A stretch of 64,000 nucleotides of DNA from NCBI RefSeq assembly GCF_030655195.1, contig NZ_JAURWA010000176.1, positions 1 through 64,000 of the forward strand. The letters are read 5' to 3'. Origin of the DNA: Patulibacter sp. (GTDB lineage Bacteria > Actinomycetota > Thermoleophilia > Solirubrobacterales > Solirubrobacteraceae). A program made the position numbers and the translations under genes. Of this stretch, positions 57,643-64,000 are shown piece after piece (positions within the stretch are counted from its first letter, which is position 1; every line of letters begins with the position of its first letter). The notes under the pieces are model-generated. The model saw only the letters and a program-made list of their open reading frames with translations, made no database searches and was not told the DNA's origin.

Positions 57643-58178
57643 CCCCGCTGTGCGCGGGTCTCGGGTCGGCTCTCGGCCGCCGTGGTCCGGCGGTTCTCGA
57701 GCTCGACGACGATCACCAGCAGGATCATCCCGCCGACGATCGCCATGTCGGCCAGGTTGAACGCGGGCCAGTGCGGCGGCTTGAGGAAGTCGATGACCGC
57801 GCCCTCGACGACGCGGTCCAGCACGTTGCCGATGGCGCCGCCGGCGAGCATGCCCGCCGCGAGCCACGCCAGCTTGACCGTGCGGTTGCGCAGGAACCAG
57901 AACGTCAGGGCCGCGAGCGCCCCGAGCACGAGGAGCCCGACGATCCACGGCTGGCCGGCGAAGCTCGAGAACGCGACGCCCTCGTTGCGCACGTAGGTCA
58001 GGTCGAGGACCGGGAGGACCTCGATCCGCTCCCCGCGATCGATCGATCCGACGACGAGGCGCTTGGTCAGCTGGTCGACGATCAGGACCGTCGCGCCGAC
58101 CGCGAGGACGCGGCGGAGCGCGAGGCTGCCCGCGCGCTGCTCGTCCCGGGTCGGGGCGCGTCGCTCAGCCGCGGACAA
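57639..58178 (-). CDS. lspA: Lipoprotein signal peptidase II (179 aa)
   Basis: Four membrane helices; catalytic aspartates Asp130 in 'GNVLDRVVEGAVIDFL' and Asp144 in 'FNLADMAIVGG', and Asn65 in 'TYVRNEGVAFSSF'. It cleaves prolipoproteins after lipid attachment. The only suitable start is TTG 58178, 14 bases inside yggT's end; no ATG or GTG fits. TTG starts are rare in this window. Overlap with rluD is the ATGA type. Confidence 0.92.
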   Translation of the reverse strand: MSAAERRAPTRDEQRAGSLALRRVLAVGATVLIVDQLTKRLVVGSIDRGERIEVLPVLDLTYVRNEGVAFSSFAGQPWIVGLLVLGALAALTFWFLRNRTVKLAWLAAGMLAGGAIGNVLDRVVEGAVIDFLKPPHWPAFNLADMAIVGGMILLVIVVELENRRTTAAESRPETRAQRG

Positions 58179-58485
58179 GGGACACCACGATGCCGCCGAC
58201 GATCTGCAGGAGGAGGATCGCCACGATCGGCGAGAGGTCGAACGGCCCCAGCGGCGGGATGAACCGCCGGAAGAACGCGAGGAACGGCTCGACCGCGTCG
58301 TTGAAGAACTTGAAGATCGCGCTGGTGACGACGTTGTACGGCACGCGCATCCCGGCGCTCTGCACGAGCGACAGCAGGATGTAGGCGATGACGCACAGCG
58401 TGTAGACCTGGATCAGCGCCTCGAGGAACGAGGCGACCTCCGTCCGGGCGCTGGCGAGGGCGATGGTGGTGCTCACGGGGATCAC
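58165..58485 (-). CDS. YggT-family membrane protein (106 aa)
   Basis: Two hydrophobic segments and the YggT pattern 'FLEALIQVYTLCVIAYILLSLV...RVPYNVVTSAIFKFFNDAVEPFLAFFRRFIPPLGPFDLSPIVAILLLQIVG' (read in parts), with V-x-x-P-x-F/R-R-x-I-P-P-x-G-x-x-D-x-S-P. Gene context (SepF, ProC, LspA) is that of YlmG/YggT, a cell-division accessory protein in many bacteria. GTG 58485 overlaps proC's stop (GTGA); GTG 58476 is an alternative start. Confidence 0.9.
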   Translation of the reverse strand: MIPVSTTIALASARTEVASFLEALIQVYTLCVIAYILLSLVQSAGMRVPYNVVTSAIFKFFNDAVEPFLAFFRRFIPPLGPFDLSPIVAILLLQIVGGIVVSLVRG

Positions 58486-59246
58486 GAGACGTCGACCACG
58501 GCGTCGAAGGCGTCCTGGACGGCCTCGCGCAGCCCGCCGCGGTCCAGGGCGCGGAGCCCGCGGGCGGTCGAGCCGCCGGGCGAGGTCACGCCGCGGCGGA
58601 CGGCCAGCGTGTCGTGGTCCTGGGCGCGCAGCAGGGCCGCGGACCCCTCGATGCCGGCGGCGACCATGCGGCCGGCGTCGTCGGGGGTCATGCCGTGGCG
58701 GACGGCGGCGTCGACGGTGGCCTCGGCGAACAGGCTGACGTAGGCCGGCAGGACGCCGAAGACGGCGGTCGCCCCGGCCATCTGCGCCTCGGGCAGCTCG
58801 ACGACCGTGGCGCACCGGCGCAGCAGGTCGAGCAGCTCGGTCCGGATCGCCGTCTCCTCGTCCGTCGGCCGGGCGTCGGCCTCGATCGCGACGGCGACGA
58901 CGCCCTTGCCCACGCCCGCGGGCGTGTTGGGCATCAGGCGGACGACGGGGCGGTCGGGGTAGGCGTCGCGCAGCTGGGCGACGGTGACGCCGCCGAGGAT
59001 GGAGACGACGGCACGGGCGCCCGCGGCGTCTCGCGCGGCGCCGAGCAGCTGCCCGGGCTTGTGCCCGAGCACCACGACGTCGGCGCGCTCGGCGAGGGTC
59101 CTCGCGTCCGGCACCGCCTCGCCGCCGAGCTCCTCGGCGAGCGCCCGGGCGCGGTCGGCGACCGGGTCGAAGCAGAGCGCGGGCTCGCCGATGCCCCGCG
59201 CCAGCGCGGAGGCCATGTTGCCCGATCCGAGGAGTCCCAAGCGCAT
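58482..59246 (-). CDS. proC: Pyrroline-5-carboxylate reductase (254 aa)
   Basis: The NADPH loop 'LGLLGSGNMASALARGI' at the N-terminus, 'VVRLMPNTPAGVGKGVVAVA' (family R-x-M-P-N-x-P), and 'ATAVFGVLPAYVSLFAEATVDAAVRHGMTPDDAGRMVAAGIEGSAALL' with 'VRRGVTSPGGSTARGLRAL' (the proline-site loop). It makes proline from pyrroline-5-carboxylate. Slightly shorter than usual. A TACCGT hexamer 13 bases before ATG 59246 suggests its own promoter with a short leader. Confidence 0.92.
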   Translation of the reverse strand: MRLGLLGSGNMASALARGIGEPALCFDPVADRARALAEELGGEAVPDARTLAERADVVVLGHKPGQLLGAARDAAGARAVVSILGGVTVAQLRDAYPDRPVVRLMPNTPAGVGKGVVAVAIEADARPTDEETAIRTELLDLLRRCATVVELPEAQMAGATAVFGVLPAYVSLFAEATVDAAVRHGMTPDDAGRMVAAGIEGSAALLRAQDHDTLAVRRGVTSPGGSTARGLRALDRGGLREAVQDAFDAVVDVS

Positions 59247-59316
59247 GTGTCGCCTGGGAACGGTACCGGTCCGCGAGGGGCGACCTCCCGGACCCCCTCC
59301 GGGGCCCGGCCCCTGC

Positions 59317-59895
59317 TCAGCTCTGGTTGAAGAAGCCCTTCTCGATCAGCTGCGCGCGTTCCTCCGCGGAGATCGAGACGTTGGCGGGCGTGAGCATGAA
59401 GACCTTGTCGGCGATCCGCTGCATCCCGCCGTCCATGGCGTAGGTCAGGCCGGAGGCGAAGTCGATCAGCCGCTTCGAGAGCTCCGTGTCGGACGTCTGC
59501 AGGTTGATGACGACCGGGATGCCGTCCTTGAAGCGGTCCGCGATCTGCTGGGCGTCGTTGAACGACTTGGGCAGCACGAGGTGGACGCGGACGTCCCCGC
59601 CCGGACCGCCGTTGTTGGCCTGGGGGCGGGACGTGCCGCCGACGGGGCGCAGGTGCGCTCCGCCGGAGCGGGCGGGAGCGGCGTCCTCGTCGCTGAAGAT
59701 GTCGTCGAAGTCCTCGCGGCGCCTGCGGGCGCGGTCGATCCTGCGCACGGGCGTGGGTTCCCTCACGGGTTCGCGGACGCGTTCACGGCGATCGACGTCC
59801 TCCGGATCGTCGTCGTAGGCGTCACCGTAGGGATCGCGCTCCTCAGCGAGGGCGAACCACACGAGTACGTTGTGCCAAGTGTCGCGGAGGGCCAT
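59317..59895 (-). CDS. sepF: SepF cell-division protein (192 aa)
   Basis: 'MALRDTWHNVLVWFAL' forms the N-terminal membrane-targeting helix; an acidic Arg/Asp-rich linker (~20-80) follows; the C-terminal DUF552 domain (~105-190) reads 'RVHLVLPKSFNDAQQIADRFKDGIPVVINLQTSDTELSKRLIDFASGLTYAMDGGMQRIADKVFMLTPANVSI'. SepF tethers FtsZ to the membrane and is essential in actinobacteria. Start ATG 59895 is preferred; the upstream frame is not conserved. ftsZ itself is not in the window. Confidence 0.93.
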   Translation of the reverse strand: MALRDTWHNVLVWFALAEERDPYGDAYDDDPEDVDRRERVREPVREPTPVRRIDRARRRREDFDDIFSDEDAAPARSGGAHLRPVGGTSRPQANNGGPGGDVRVHLVLPKSFNDAQQIADRFKDGIPVVINLQTSDTELSKRLIDFASGLTYAMDGGMQRIADKVFMLTPANVSISAEERAQLIEKGFFNQS

Positions 59896-60046
59896 GACTG
59901 GCGGTTGATTCTCCCACGAAGCGCCGGTTCCTCCCCGCCACGTCGAAACCATTCGTCACACGACGGCCCCAGGACGGCGCGACGGGCGGGCGGAAGGGCG
60001 GGCGGGTCGGCCGGACCGCGGGACGCGGCGCACGTCGTCCGGGTGC

Positions 60047-60712
60047 TCAGCGGACGAGGACGCTGCCCAGGCGCACGACGGTCGCACCCTCCTCGACGGC
60101 GACCTCGAAGTCCTGGGTGGTGCCCATCGAGAGCACCCCGAGGCCGTGCTCGGCCGCAAGGTCCCGGAGCGCGGCGAACCACCGGCGGCTGTCCTCGGGC
60201 GAGTCCGCGTGCGGCGGCATCGTCATCAGGCCGGCGACCGGCACCGGGCACCGCTCGATGACGCCGGCCAGCTCGGAGGGGGCGATGCCCTCCTTCGCGT
60301 CGTCGCCGGCGACGTTGACCTCGATCAGGACGTCGAGTCCGGGCCGCGCGAGGTCGTGGTGCCGCTCGAGGCGGCCGAGCACGCTGTCGGTCGACACGGA
60401 GTGGATGCGGCTGACGTGCGGGAGCACGTCGGCGACCTTCCGCGACTGCAGGTGGCCGATGAACTCCCACCGCAGTCCCTCGGCACCGGGCCGGCCGACC
60501 TTCTCGGCGAGCGACTGCGCGCGGTTCTCGCCCGCGAGCACGATCCCGGCGGCGGCGAGCCTGCCGATCTGGTCGGCCGCAACGTACTTCGTGGCGGCCA
60601 GCACGTCCACGTCGTCGGGATCGCGGCCGGCACGGGCGCACGCGGCGGCGATCCGCTCGCGGACCTCCCCCAGCCGTCTCGCGACCGCGTCCGGGTCGAG
60701 GTCCTGGATCAC
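60047..60712 (-). CDS. YggS-family PLP-homeostasis protein (221 aa)
   Basis: 'VDVLAATKYVAADQIGRLAAAGIVLAGENRAQSLAEKV' holds the PLP Lys (in T-K) near residue 47 and the R-A-Q-x-L motif; 'EFIGHLQSRKVADVL', 'EVNVAGDDAKEGIAP', 'LMTMPPHADSPEDSRRWFAALRDL' and 'LSMGTTQDFEVAVEEGATVVRLGS' follow the family. It buffers pyridoxal phosphate. GTG 60712 overlaps the pgeF stop by 4 bases (GTGA); GTG 60721 is a close alternative. Confidence 0.92.
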   Translation of the reverse strand: MIQDLDPDAVARRLGEVRERIAAACARAGRDPDDVDVLAATKYVAADQIGRLAAAGIVLAGENRAQSLAEKVGRPGAEGLRWEFIGHLQSRKVADVLPHVSRIHSVSTDSVLGRLERHHDLARPGLDVLIEVNVAGDDAKEGIAPSELAGVIERCPVPVAGLMTMPPHADSPEDSRRWFAALRDLAAEHGLGVLSMGTTQDFEVAVEEGATVVRLGSVLVR

Positions 60713-61488
60713 GTCAACCACGCGGCACCTGCCTGTCGTCCGGTGTTCCCGGCGTCGCGCCGGTGGGAGAAGAAGCGCTCGGGAGCGCAGATCGTGCAGA
60801 TCCCGGCGACGACGACCCGGTCGACCCCGGCGGCGAGCAGCCGCAGCCGGGCCGCCTCGGGCAGGTCGGCGTTGCGGCCGGCGCGCACGGTCGGACCGAG
60901 CGGCGCCAGGGCGTCGTGGACCTCGTCACCGACCTCGTAGCAGCACGGACCCGCCCCCGGGCCGACCACGGCCGTCACCGCACCGCGCCCGCCGGCGGCC
61001 CGCAGGCCGCGGACGCCCTCCTCGAGCACCCCGCCGACGAGGCCGCGCCAGCCGGCGTGCACCATCGCCACGGCGCCGTCGGCCACGAGCGCCACGGGCA
61101 GGCAGTCGGCGCAGAGGACCACGCAGGGGACGCCGGGCAGTGCGGTGGCCACGCCGTCGGCGTCGCGGACGCGCTCCAGGTCGGGGCCGGGCAGGTCGTC
61201 GTCGCCGCGCACGACGAGCACGTCGGTGCCGTGGACCTGGTGCGGCTGGGCCAGCCGGTCGCGGCGGGTCGCGGCCAGCGCGGCCAGCCGGTCGCGGTTG
61301 GCGCGCACGTGGTCGGGGTCGTCCGTCGTCCACGAGCCGAGGTTCAGCGACGAGAACGCCCCGGCCGAGACCCCGCCGCGGCGCCCGGTGAAGTGGACGC
61401 GGGCCCCGGGCAGCTCGCACGCGAGCCCGCCGTCGGGGACGTCCCGCAGCACGGCGGCGAACGGCTCGTTGCGGGTGGGACCGGGCAC
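60709..61488 (-). CDS. pgeF: PgeF/YfiH-type (DUF152, LACC1-like) purine-nucleoside enzyme (259 aa)
   Basis: 'RGGVSAGAFSSLNLGSWTTDDPDHVRANRDRLAAL' (GxSxGxFxSLNLG), 'QPHQVHGTDVLVV' (metal His), 'VVLCADCLPVALV' (metal Cys), 'VAMVHAGWRGLVGGVL' (metal His). The family edits wrong L-Ser in place of L-Ala in muropeptide precursors (PgeF) or acts on purine nucleosides. Start GTG 61488 is set by its -10, TACGGT; the very long frame upstream runs antisense to the PQQ gene. Coupled to the YggS gene. Confidence 0.9.
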   Translation of the reverse strand: MPGPTRNEPFAAVLRDVPDGGLACELPGARVHFTGRRGGVSAGAFSSLNLGSWTTDDPDHVRANRDRLAALAATRRDRLAQPHQVHGTDVLVVRGDDDLPGPDLERVRDADGVATALPGVPCVVLCADCLPVALVADGAVAMVHAGWRGLVGGVLEEGVRGLRAAGGRGAVTAVVGPGAGPCCYEVGDEVHDALAPLGPTVRAGRNADLPEAARLRLLAAGVDRVVVAGICTICAPERFFSHRRDAGNTGRQAGAAWLT

Positions 61489-61496
61489 GACGAGGG

Positions 61497-61502
61497 ACCG
61501 TA
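61497..61502 (-). promoter_or_regulatory. -10 of pgeF, overlapping the divergent -10
   Basis: Minus-strand TACGGT, 8 bases before GTG 61488. It shares two base pairs with the plus-strand -10 at 61501-61506. Confidence 0.6.
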
Positions 61503-61506
61503 CCCT
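61501..61506 (+). promoter_or_regulatory. -10 of the PQQ-repeat gene, overlapping the divergent -10
   Basis: TACCCT, 6 bases before ATG 61513, so both genes appear leaderless and cannot be initiated at the same moment. Confidence 0.6.
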
Positions 61507-61512
61507 GTCCCG

Positions 61513-62859
61513 ATGGCCGGTTCGTCCTCCGATCCGCGCCGCCGCCGGCTCCGGATCGGCGGCGCCCTCCTCGCGCTGCTCGTCGTGCTCGGTGCCGCCG
61601 CCGCGTTCGTCGTCACCCGCGGCCCGGACGAGGTCTCGGACCCGTCGGTCGAGTTCGCCGGCGGGCAGGAGTCGGGGACGACGACGCAGCGGGCGCCGGA
61701 GGACGCGGAGGACCGCTACGACGACGGGGCGGACTGGCCCGTCTACGGTGGCAACCCGCAGCGCACGCGCTACCTGCCCTTCGCCGGACCCGAGCCGGTG
61801 CGTCCGCCGTTCACCGAGCGCTGGGGCGTCACCGGCAAGGTCCTCCTCGAGTTCCCGCCGGTTCTCTGCGGCCGACGCATCTACTCCCTGCGCAACGACG
61901 GCGTCCTGCGCGCCGTCGAGCGCCGGACGGGGAAGGTCGCGTGGACGAAGCGGATCGGCAGCCTCGCCGCGTCCGCCCCGGCCTGCGGCGCCGGCCGGGT
62001 CTACGCCACGGTCCTGCGCCGCAACCGCTTCGTGAAGGGCGGGGAGGCGGTCGCGCTGCGCAGCACCAACGGCCACCGGGTGTGGCGCGTCCGGCTGGCG
62101 GGGCGCACGGAGTCCTCCCCGCTCCTCACCCCGGACCGGATGATCTTCGGCACCGAGGACGGGGACGTCCTGGCGCTGCAGCGGAGCTCGGGTCGGGTGA
62201 TGTGGCGCTACCGCGCGGGCGCCCCCGTCAAGGCCGCCGTCGCGCTCGACGGTGACGCGCTCTACGTCGGCGACTACGCCGGGACGATGCACTCGATCTG
62301 GCTGCGCACGGGCCGCAGGCGGTGGACGACGGATCTCGGCGGACGGCTCTACAGCACCCCCGCCGTGGCCTACGGCCGGGTCTTCGTCGGCAACGTCGAC
62401 GGGTCGGTCGCCGCGGTCGGGGAGCGCTCCGGCCGGCTGGCGTGGCGACGGCGGACGAAGGGCTTCGTCTACTCGGCCCCGGCGGTCGCCCCGGTCGCCG
62501 GTCGCGGGCCGACGGTCTTCGTCGGCTCCTACGGCGGCAACCTCTACGCCTACGACGCCCGGACGGGGCGATCGCGGTGGACGAAGAGCCTCGGCGGCAG
62601 GGTCTCCGGCGGCATCACCGTCGTCGGCGACCTCGTCATGTACGCCAACCTCGGCCGTCGCACCCTCGGGATCCGCCGGGCGGCCGACGGGGCGCTGCTC
62701 TACAGCCACCGCAGCGGCGCGTTCGACCCGGGCATCTCCGACGGCCGCAGGCTCTACATCGACACGTACACCTCCGTCTACCACCTGGTCCCCGGCCGAC
62801 AGGTGCGTCGGGACGACGAGTCCTTCCGCACCGCGGCCCGGCGTCGCGGGACGGGCTGA
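61513..62859 (+). CDS. Membrane-anchored PQQ/BamB-like beta-propeller protein (448 aa)
   Basis: An N-terminal anchor 'IGGALLALLVVLGAAAAFVVTRG' (residues ~15-37) then at least six PQQ-type blades: 'WPVYGGNPQRTRYLPF', 'RAVERRTGKVAWTKRIGSL', 'ALQRSSGRVMWRYRAGAPV', 'IWLRTGRRRWTTDLGG', 'AVGERSGRLAWRRRTKG', 'AYDARTGRSRWTKSLGG'. No PQQ-coordinating catalytic residues were noted, so it is probably a binding propeller rather than a quinoprotein dehydrogenase. It is unlike BamB in role since the organism is likely monoderm. Divergent from pgeF with overlapping -10 elements. Confidence 0.85.
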   Translation: MAGSSSDPRRRRLRIGGALLALLVVLGAAAAFVVTRGPDEVSDPSVEFAGGQESGTTTQRAPEDAEDRYDDGADWPVYGGNPQRTRYLPFAGPEPVRPPFTERWGVTGKVLLEFPPVLCGRRIYSLRNDGVLRAVERRTGKVAWTKRIGSLAASAPACGAGRVYATVLRRNRFVKGGEAVALRSTNGHRVWRVRLAGRTESSPLLTPDRMIFGTEDGDVLALQRSSGRVMWRYRAGAPVKAAVALDGDALYVGDYAGTMHSIWLRTGRRRWTTDLGGRLYSTPAVAYGRVFVGNVDGSVAAVGERSGRLAWRRRTKGFVYSAPAVAPVAGRGPTVFVGSYGGNLYAYDARTGRSRWTKSLGGRVSGGITVVGDLVMYANLGRRTLGIRRAADGALLYSHRSGAFDPGISDGRRLYIDTYTSVYHLVPGRQVRRDDESFRTAARRRGTG

Positions 62860-62875
62860 GCGGCCCGGAGCCTGT

Positions 62876-62935
62876 CGGCGCCGCAGGGCCGGGCGGCGCC
62901 GCAGGACCGGGCGGCGCGGCAGGACCGGGCGGCGA
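62876..62935. repeat. 18-bp tandem repeats between convergent genes
   Basis: About three copies of an 18-base GC-rich unit (GGCGCCGCAGGACCGG core) with starts near 62881, 62899 and 62917, between the PQQ gene stop and the hisF stop. Probably slippage-prone filler; a terminator function cannot be shown. Confidence 0.6.
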
Positions 62936-63769
62936 CTAGAGCGTCGGCTCGCGGTACGGCCGGACGCCGATGCCCGCGGCGGCGATCCGCTCCTTGGCCT
63001 CGGCGATCGAGAACGTCCGGAAGTGGAAGATCGACGCGGCCAGCGCGGCGTCCGCGCCGGCCTCCAGCGCCTCGACGAGGTGGTCGAGCGTGCCGGCCCC
63101 GCCCGAGGCGATCACCGGGACCGGGACGGCCTGCGCGATCGCGCGGGTCAGCGGCAGGTCGTAGCCCGAGGTCGTCCCGTCGCCGTCCATCGAGGTCAGG
63201 AGGATCTCCCCCGCCCCGCGCTCGACCGCCTCGCGGGCCCACGCGACCGCCCCGCGGCCGGTCGGCTTCCGGCCGCCCGCCACGAAGACCTCCCACGGGT
63301 CGCCCTCGACGAGGTCCTCCTCCCGCAGGTCCGCCGTCGACCACGTCGCCCCGCGGGTCGTCCCCGGGACGCCCTTCGCGTCGATCGCCATGACGACGCA
63401 CTGCGAGCCGAAGCGGTCGGCCATCTCCGTCAGGAGCTCCGGGCGCGCGACCGCGGCGGAGTTCACCGCGACCTTGTCGGCCCCGGCGTCGAGGACCGCC
63501 TGCGCGTCCTCGACGGTGCGGATCCCACCACCGATCGTGAACGGCACGAAGACCTCGTCCGCGGCACGGCGCGCCAGGTCGACGATCGTGCCCCGCCCGT
63601 CGCTCGTCGCGGTGATGTCGAGGAAGACGAGCTCGTCGGCACCCTCGAGGTCGTAGCGGGCGGCCAGCTCGACCGGGTCCCCGGCGTCGCGCAGGCCGAC
63701 GAAGTTCGTCCCCTTCACGACGCGACCGGCGTCGACGTCCAGACAGGGGATGACGCGCTTGAGGTGCAC
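62936..63769 (-). CDS. hisF: Imidazole glycerol phosphate synthase cyclase subunit with an insertion (277 aa)
   Basis: Catalytic Asp11 in '[29 protein letters not shown]' and Asp130 in 'VVMAIDAK'. '[13 protein letters not shown]', '[11 protein letters not shown]', '[25 protein letters not shown]' and 'VIASGGAG' complete the barrel. Right after Asp130 there is an insertion of about 20 residues (134-157, '[20 protein letters not shown]'), absent from Thermotoga HisF, in a loop facing the active site or HisH. GTG 63769 is 4 bases after the hisA stop. It makes IGP and AICAR in histidine synthesis. Confidence 0.94.
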   Translation of the reverse strand: MHLKRVIPCLDVDAGRVVKGTNFVGLRDAGDPVELAARYDLEGADELVFLDITATSDGRGTIVDLARRAADEVFVPFTIGGGIRTVEDAQAVLDAGADKVAVNSAAVARPELLTEMADRFGSQCVVMAIDAKGVPGTTRGATWSTADLREEDLVEGDPWEVFVAGGRKPTGRGAVAWAREAVERGAGEILLTSMDGDGTTSGYDLPLTRAIAQAVPVPVIASGGAGTLDHLVEALEAGADAALAASIFHFRTFSIAEAKERIAAAGIGVRPYREPTL

Positions 63770-63773
63770 GCCC

Positions 63774-64000
63774 CTAGCGGTCCTGCAGGGCCGCGTGGCC
63801 CTCGGCGATCGTGAAGCGCTTCTCGTACAGCGCCTTGCCGGTGATGACGCCCCCGAGGTTGACCAGGCGTGCCTGCGCGAGCTCGCGCAGGTGGTCCGCG
63901 GTGCCGATGCCGCCCGAGAAGATCCACGAGCCGCGGACCGCCTGCGAGATCCGGCGGACCTCGTCCATGTCCGGGCCCTGCTCGAGGCCGTCGCGGTCGG
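63774..64000 (-). CDS. hisA: HisA, C-terminal part (5' end outside window)
   Basis: The frame runs off the right edge. The visible ~75 residues read '[18 protein letters not shown]' (the D-R-D-G-x-x-x-G-P phosphate loop with the second catalytic Asp), '[17 protein letters not shown]' and '[26 protein letters not shown]', the C-terminal half of phosphoribosylformimino-AICAR-phosphate isomerase or the bifunctional PriA. Whether it is HisA or PriA cannot be decided from this part. hisF follows after 4 bases. Confidence 0.9.
   Translation of the reverse strand, partial: DRDGLEQGPDMDEVRRISQAVRGSWIFSGGIGTADHLRELAQARLVNLGGVITGKALYEKRFTIAEGHAALQDR

Overview
The window is very GC-rich (roughly 73 percent by eye) bacterial chromosome with strong third-position G/C bias. 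Gene content points to Actinomycetota, most likely class Thermoleophilia (a Solirubrobacterales-type organism such as Patulibacter or Conexibacter). The indications are an actinobacterial FHA-MerR(FtsR-like) pair next to a CDP-alcohol phosphatidyltransferase, a one-motif RsiG-like protein, secreted NHL/PQQ/subtilase proteins with Arg/Lys-rich secreted tails, and many start codons lying 6 to 8 bases after a TANNNT hexamer, as expected for leaderless mRNAs. The taxon is an inference; no rRNA is present.

Layout. 1-3.7 kb: 3' end of hrpA, a DUF1801-like gene and a DUF1206 membrane protein. 3.9-11.4 kb: an accessory stretch of poorly recognisable proteins (an internally duplicated protein, two secreted proteins, an RDD membrane protein, an ankyrin protein), a VapBC-type toxin-antitoxin pair, an orphan antitoxin and a broken serine resolvase. 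11.5-15.1 kb: a hotdog thioesterase and a large secreted NHL-repeat protein. 15.2-19.4 kb: a zinc/manganese-type ABC transporter with two permeases and one ATPase but no solute-binding protein, and a CobW-family GTPase. Both transcription units start at matching 15-bp operators that look like Zur boxes; a 3 x 60 bp tandem repeat follows. 19.4-31.9 kb: lipid and peptide metabolism and secreted enzymes (two acyl-CoA dehydrogenases, a Baeyer-Villiger-type monooxygenase, PepT, a subtilase, GNAT, a glycosidase-like protein, Aat, a thioesterase and a hydrolase).

32-41 kb is the regulatory heart: dinB; an RlpA-like cell-wall protein behind what reads as a c-di-AMP (ydaO-type) riboswitch; an ECF sigma factor; a membrane protein with a cytoplasmic sigma-region-4-like helix-turn-helix and an extracytoplasmic RskA-like domain; and an operon of RsiG-like anti-sigma, FHA protein, FtsR-like MerR regulator, apt and an SRPBCC protein. 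sodA follows at 40.8 kb.

41.5-64 kb is mostly conserved housekeeping on the minus strand. In transcription order it runs hisA-hisF; pgeF-yggS, sepF, proC-yggT-lspA-rluD; rpsB-tsf-pyrH-frr-uppS-cdsA-dxr-rseP; then fadD, an amino-acid permease and ispG. Translation factors, isoprenoid and phospholipid precursor genes and cell-division accessory genes are tightly coupled, with ATGA, GTGA or TGATG overlaps. ftsZ and divIVA, often neighbours of these genes in actinobacteria, are not in the window.

No tRNA, rRNA, CRISPR array or intact mobile element was recognised. Most stand-alone hairpins between genes lack a clear U-tract, so terminators are called on stem strength and position.
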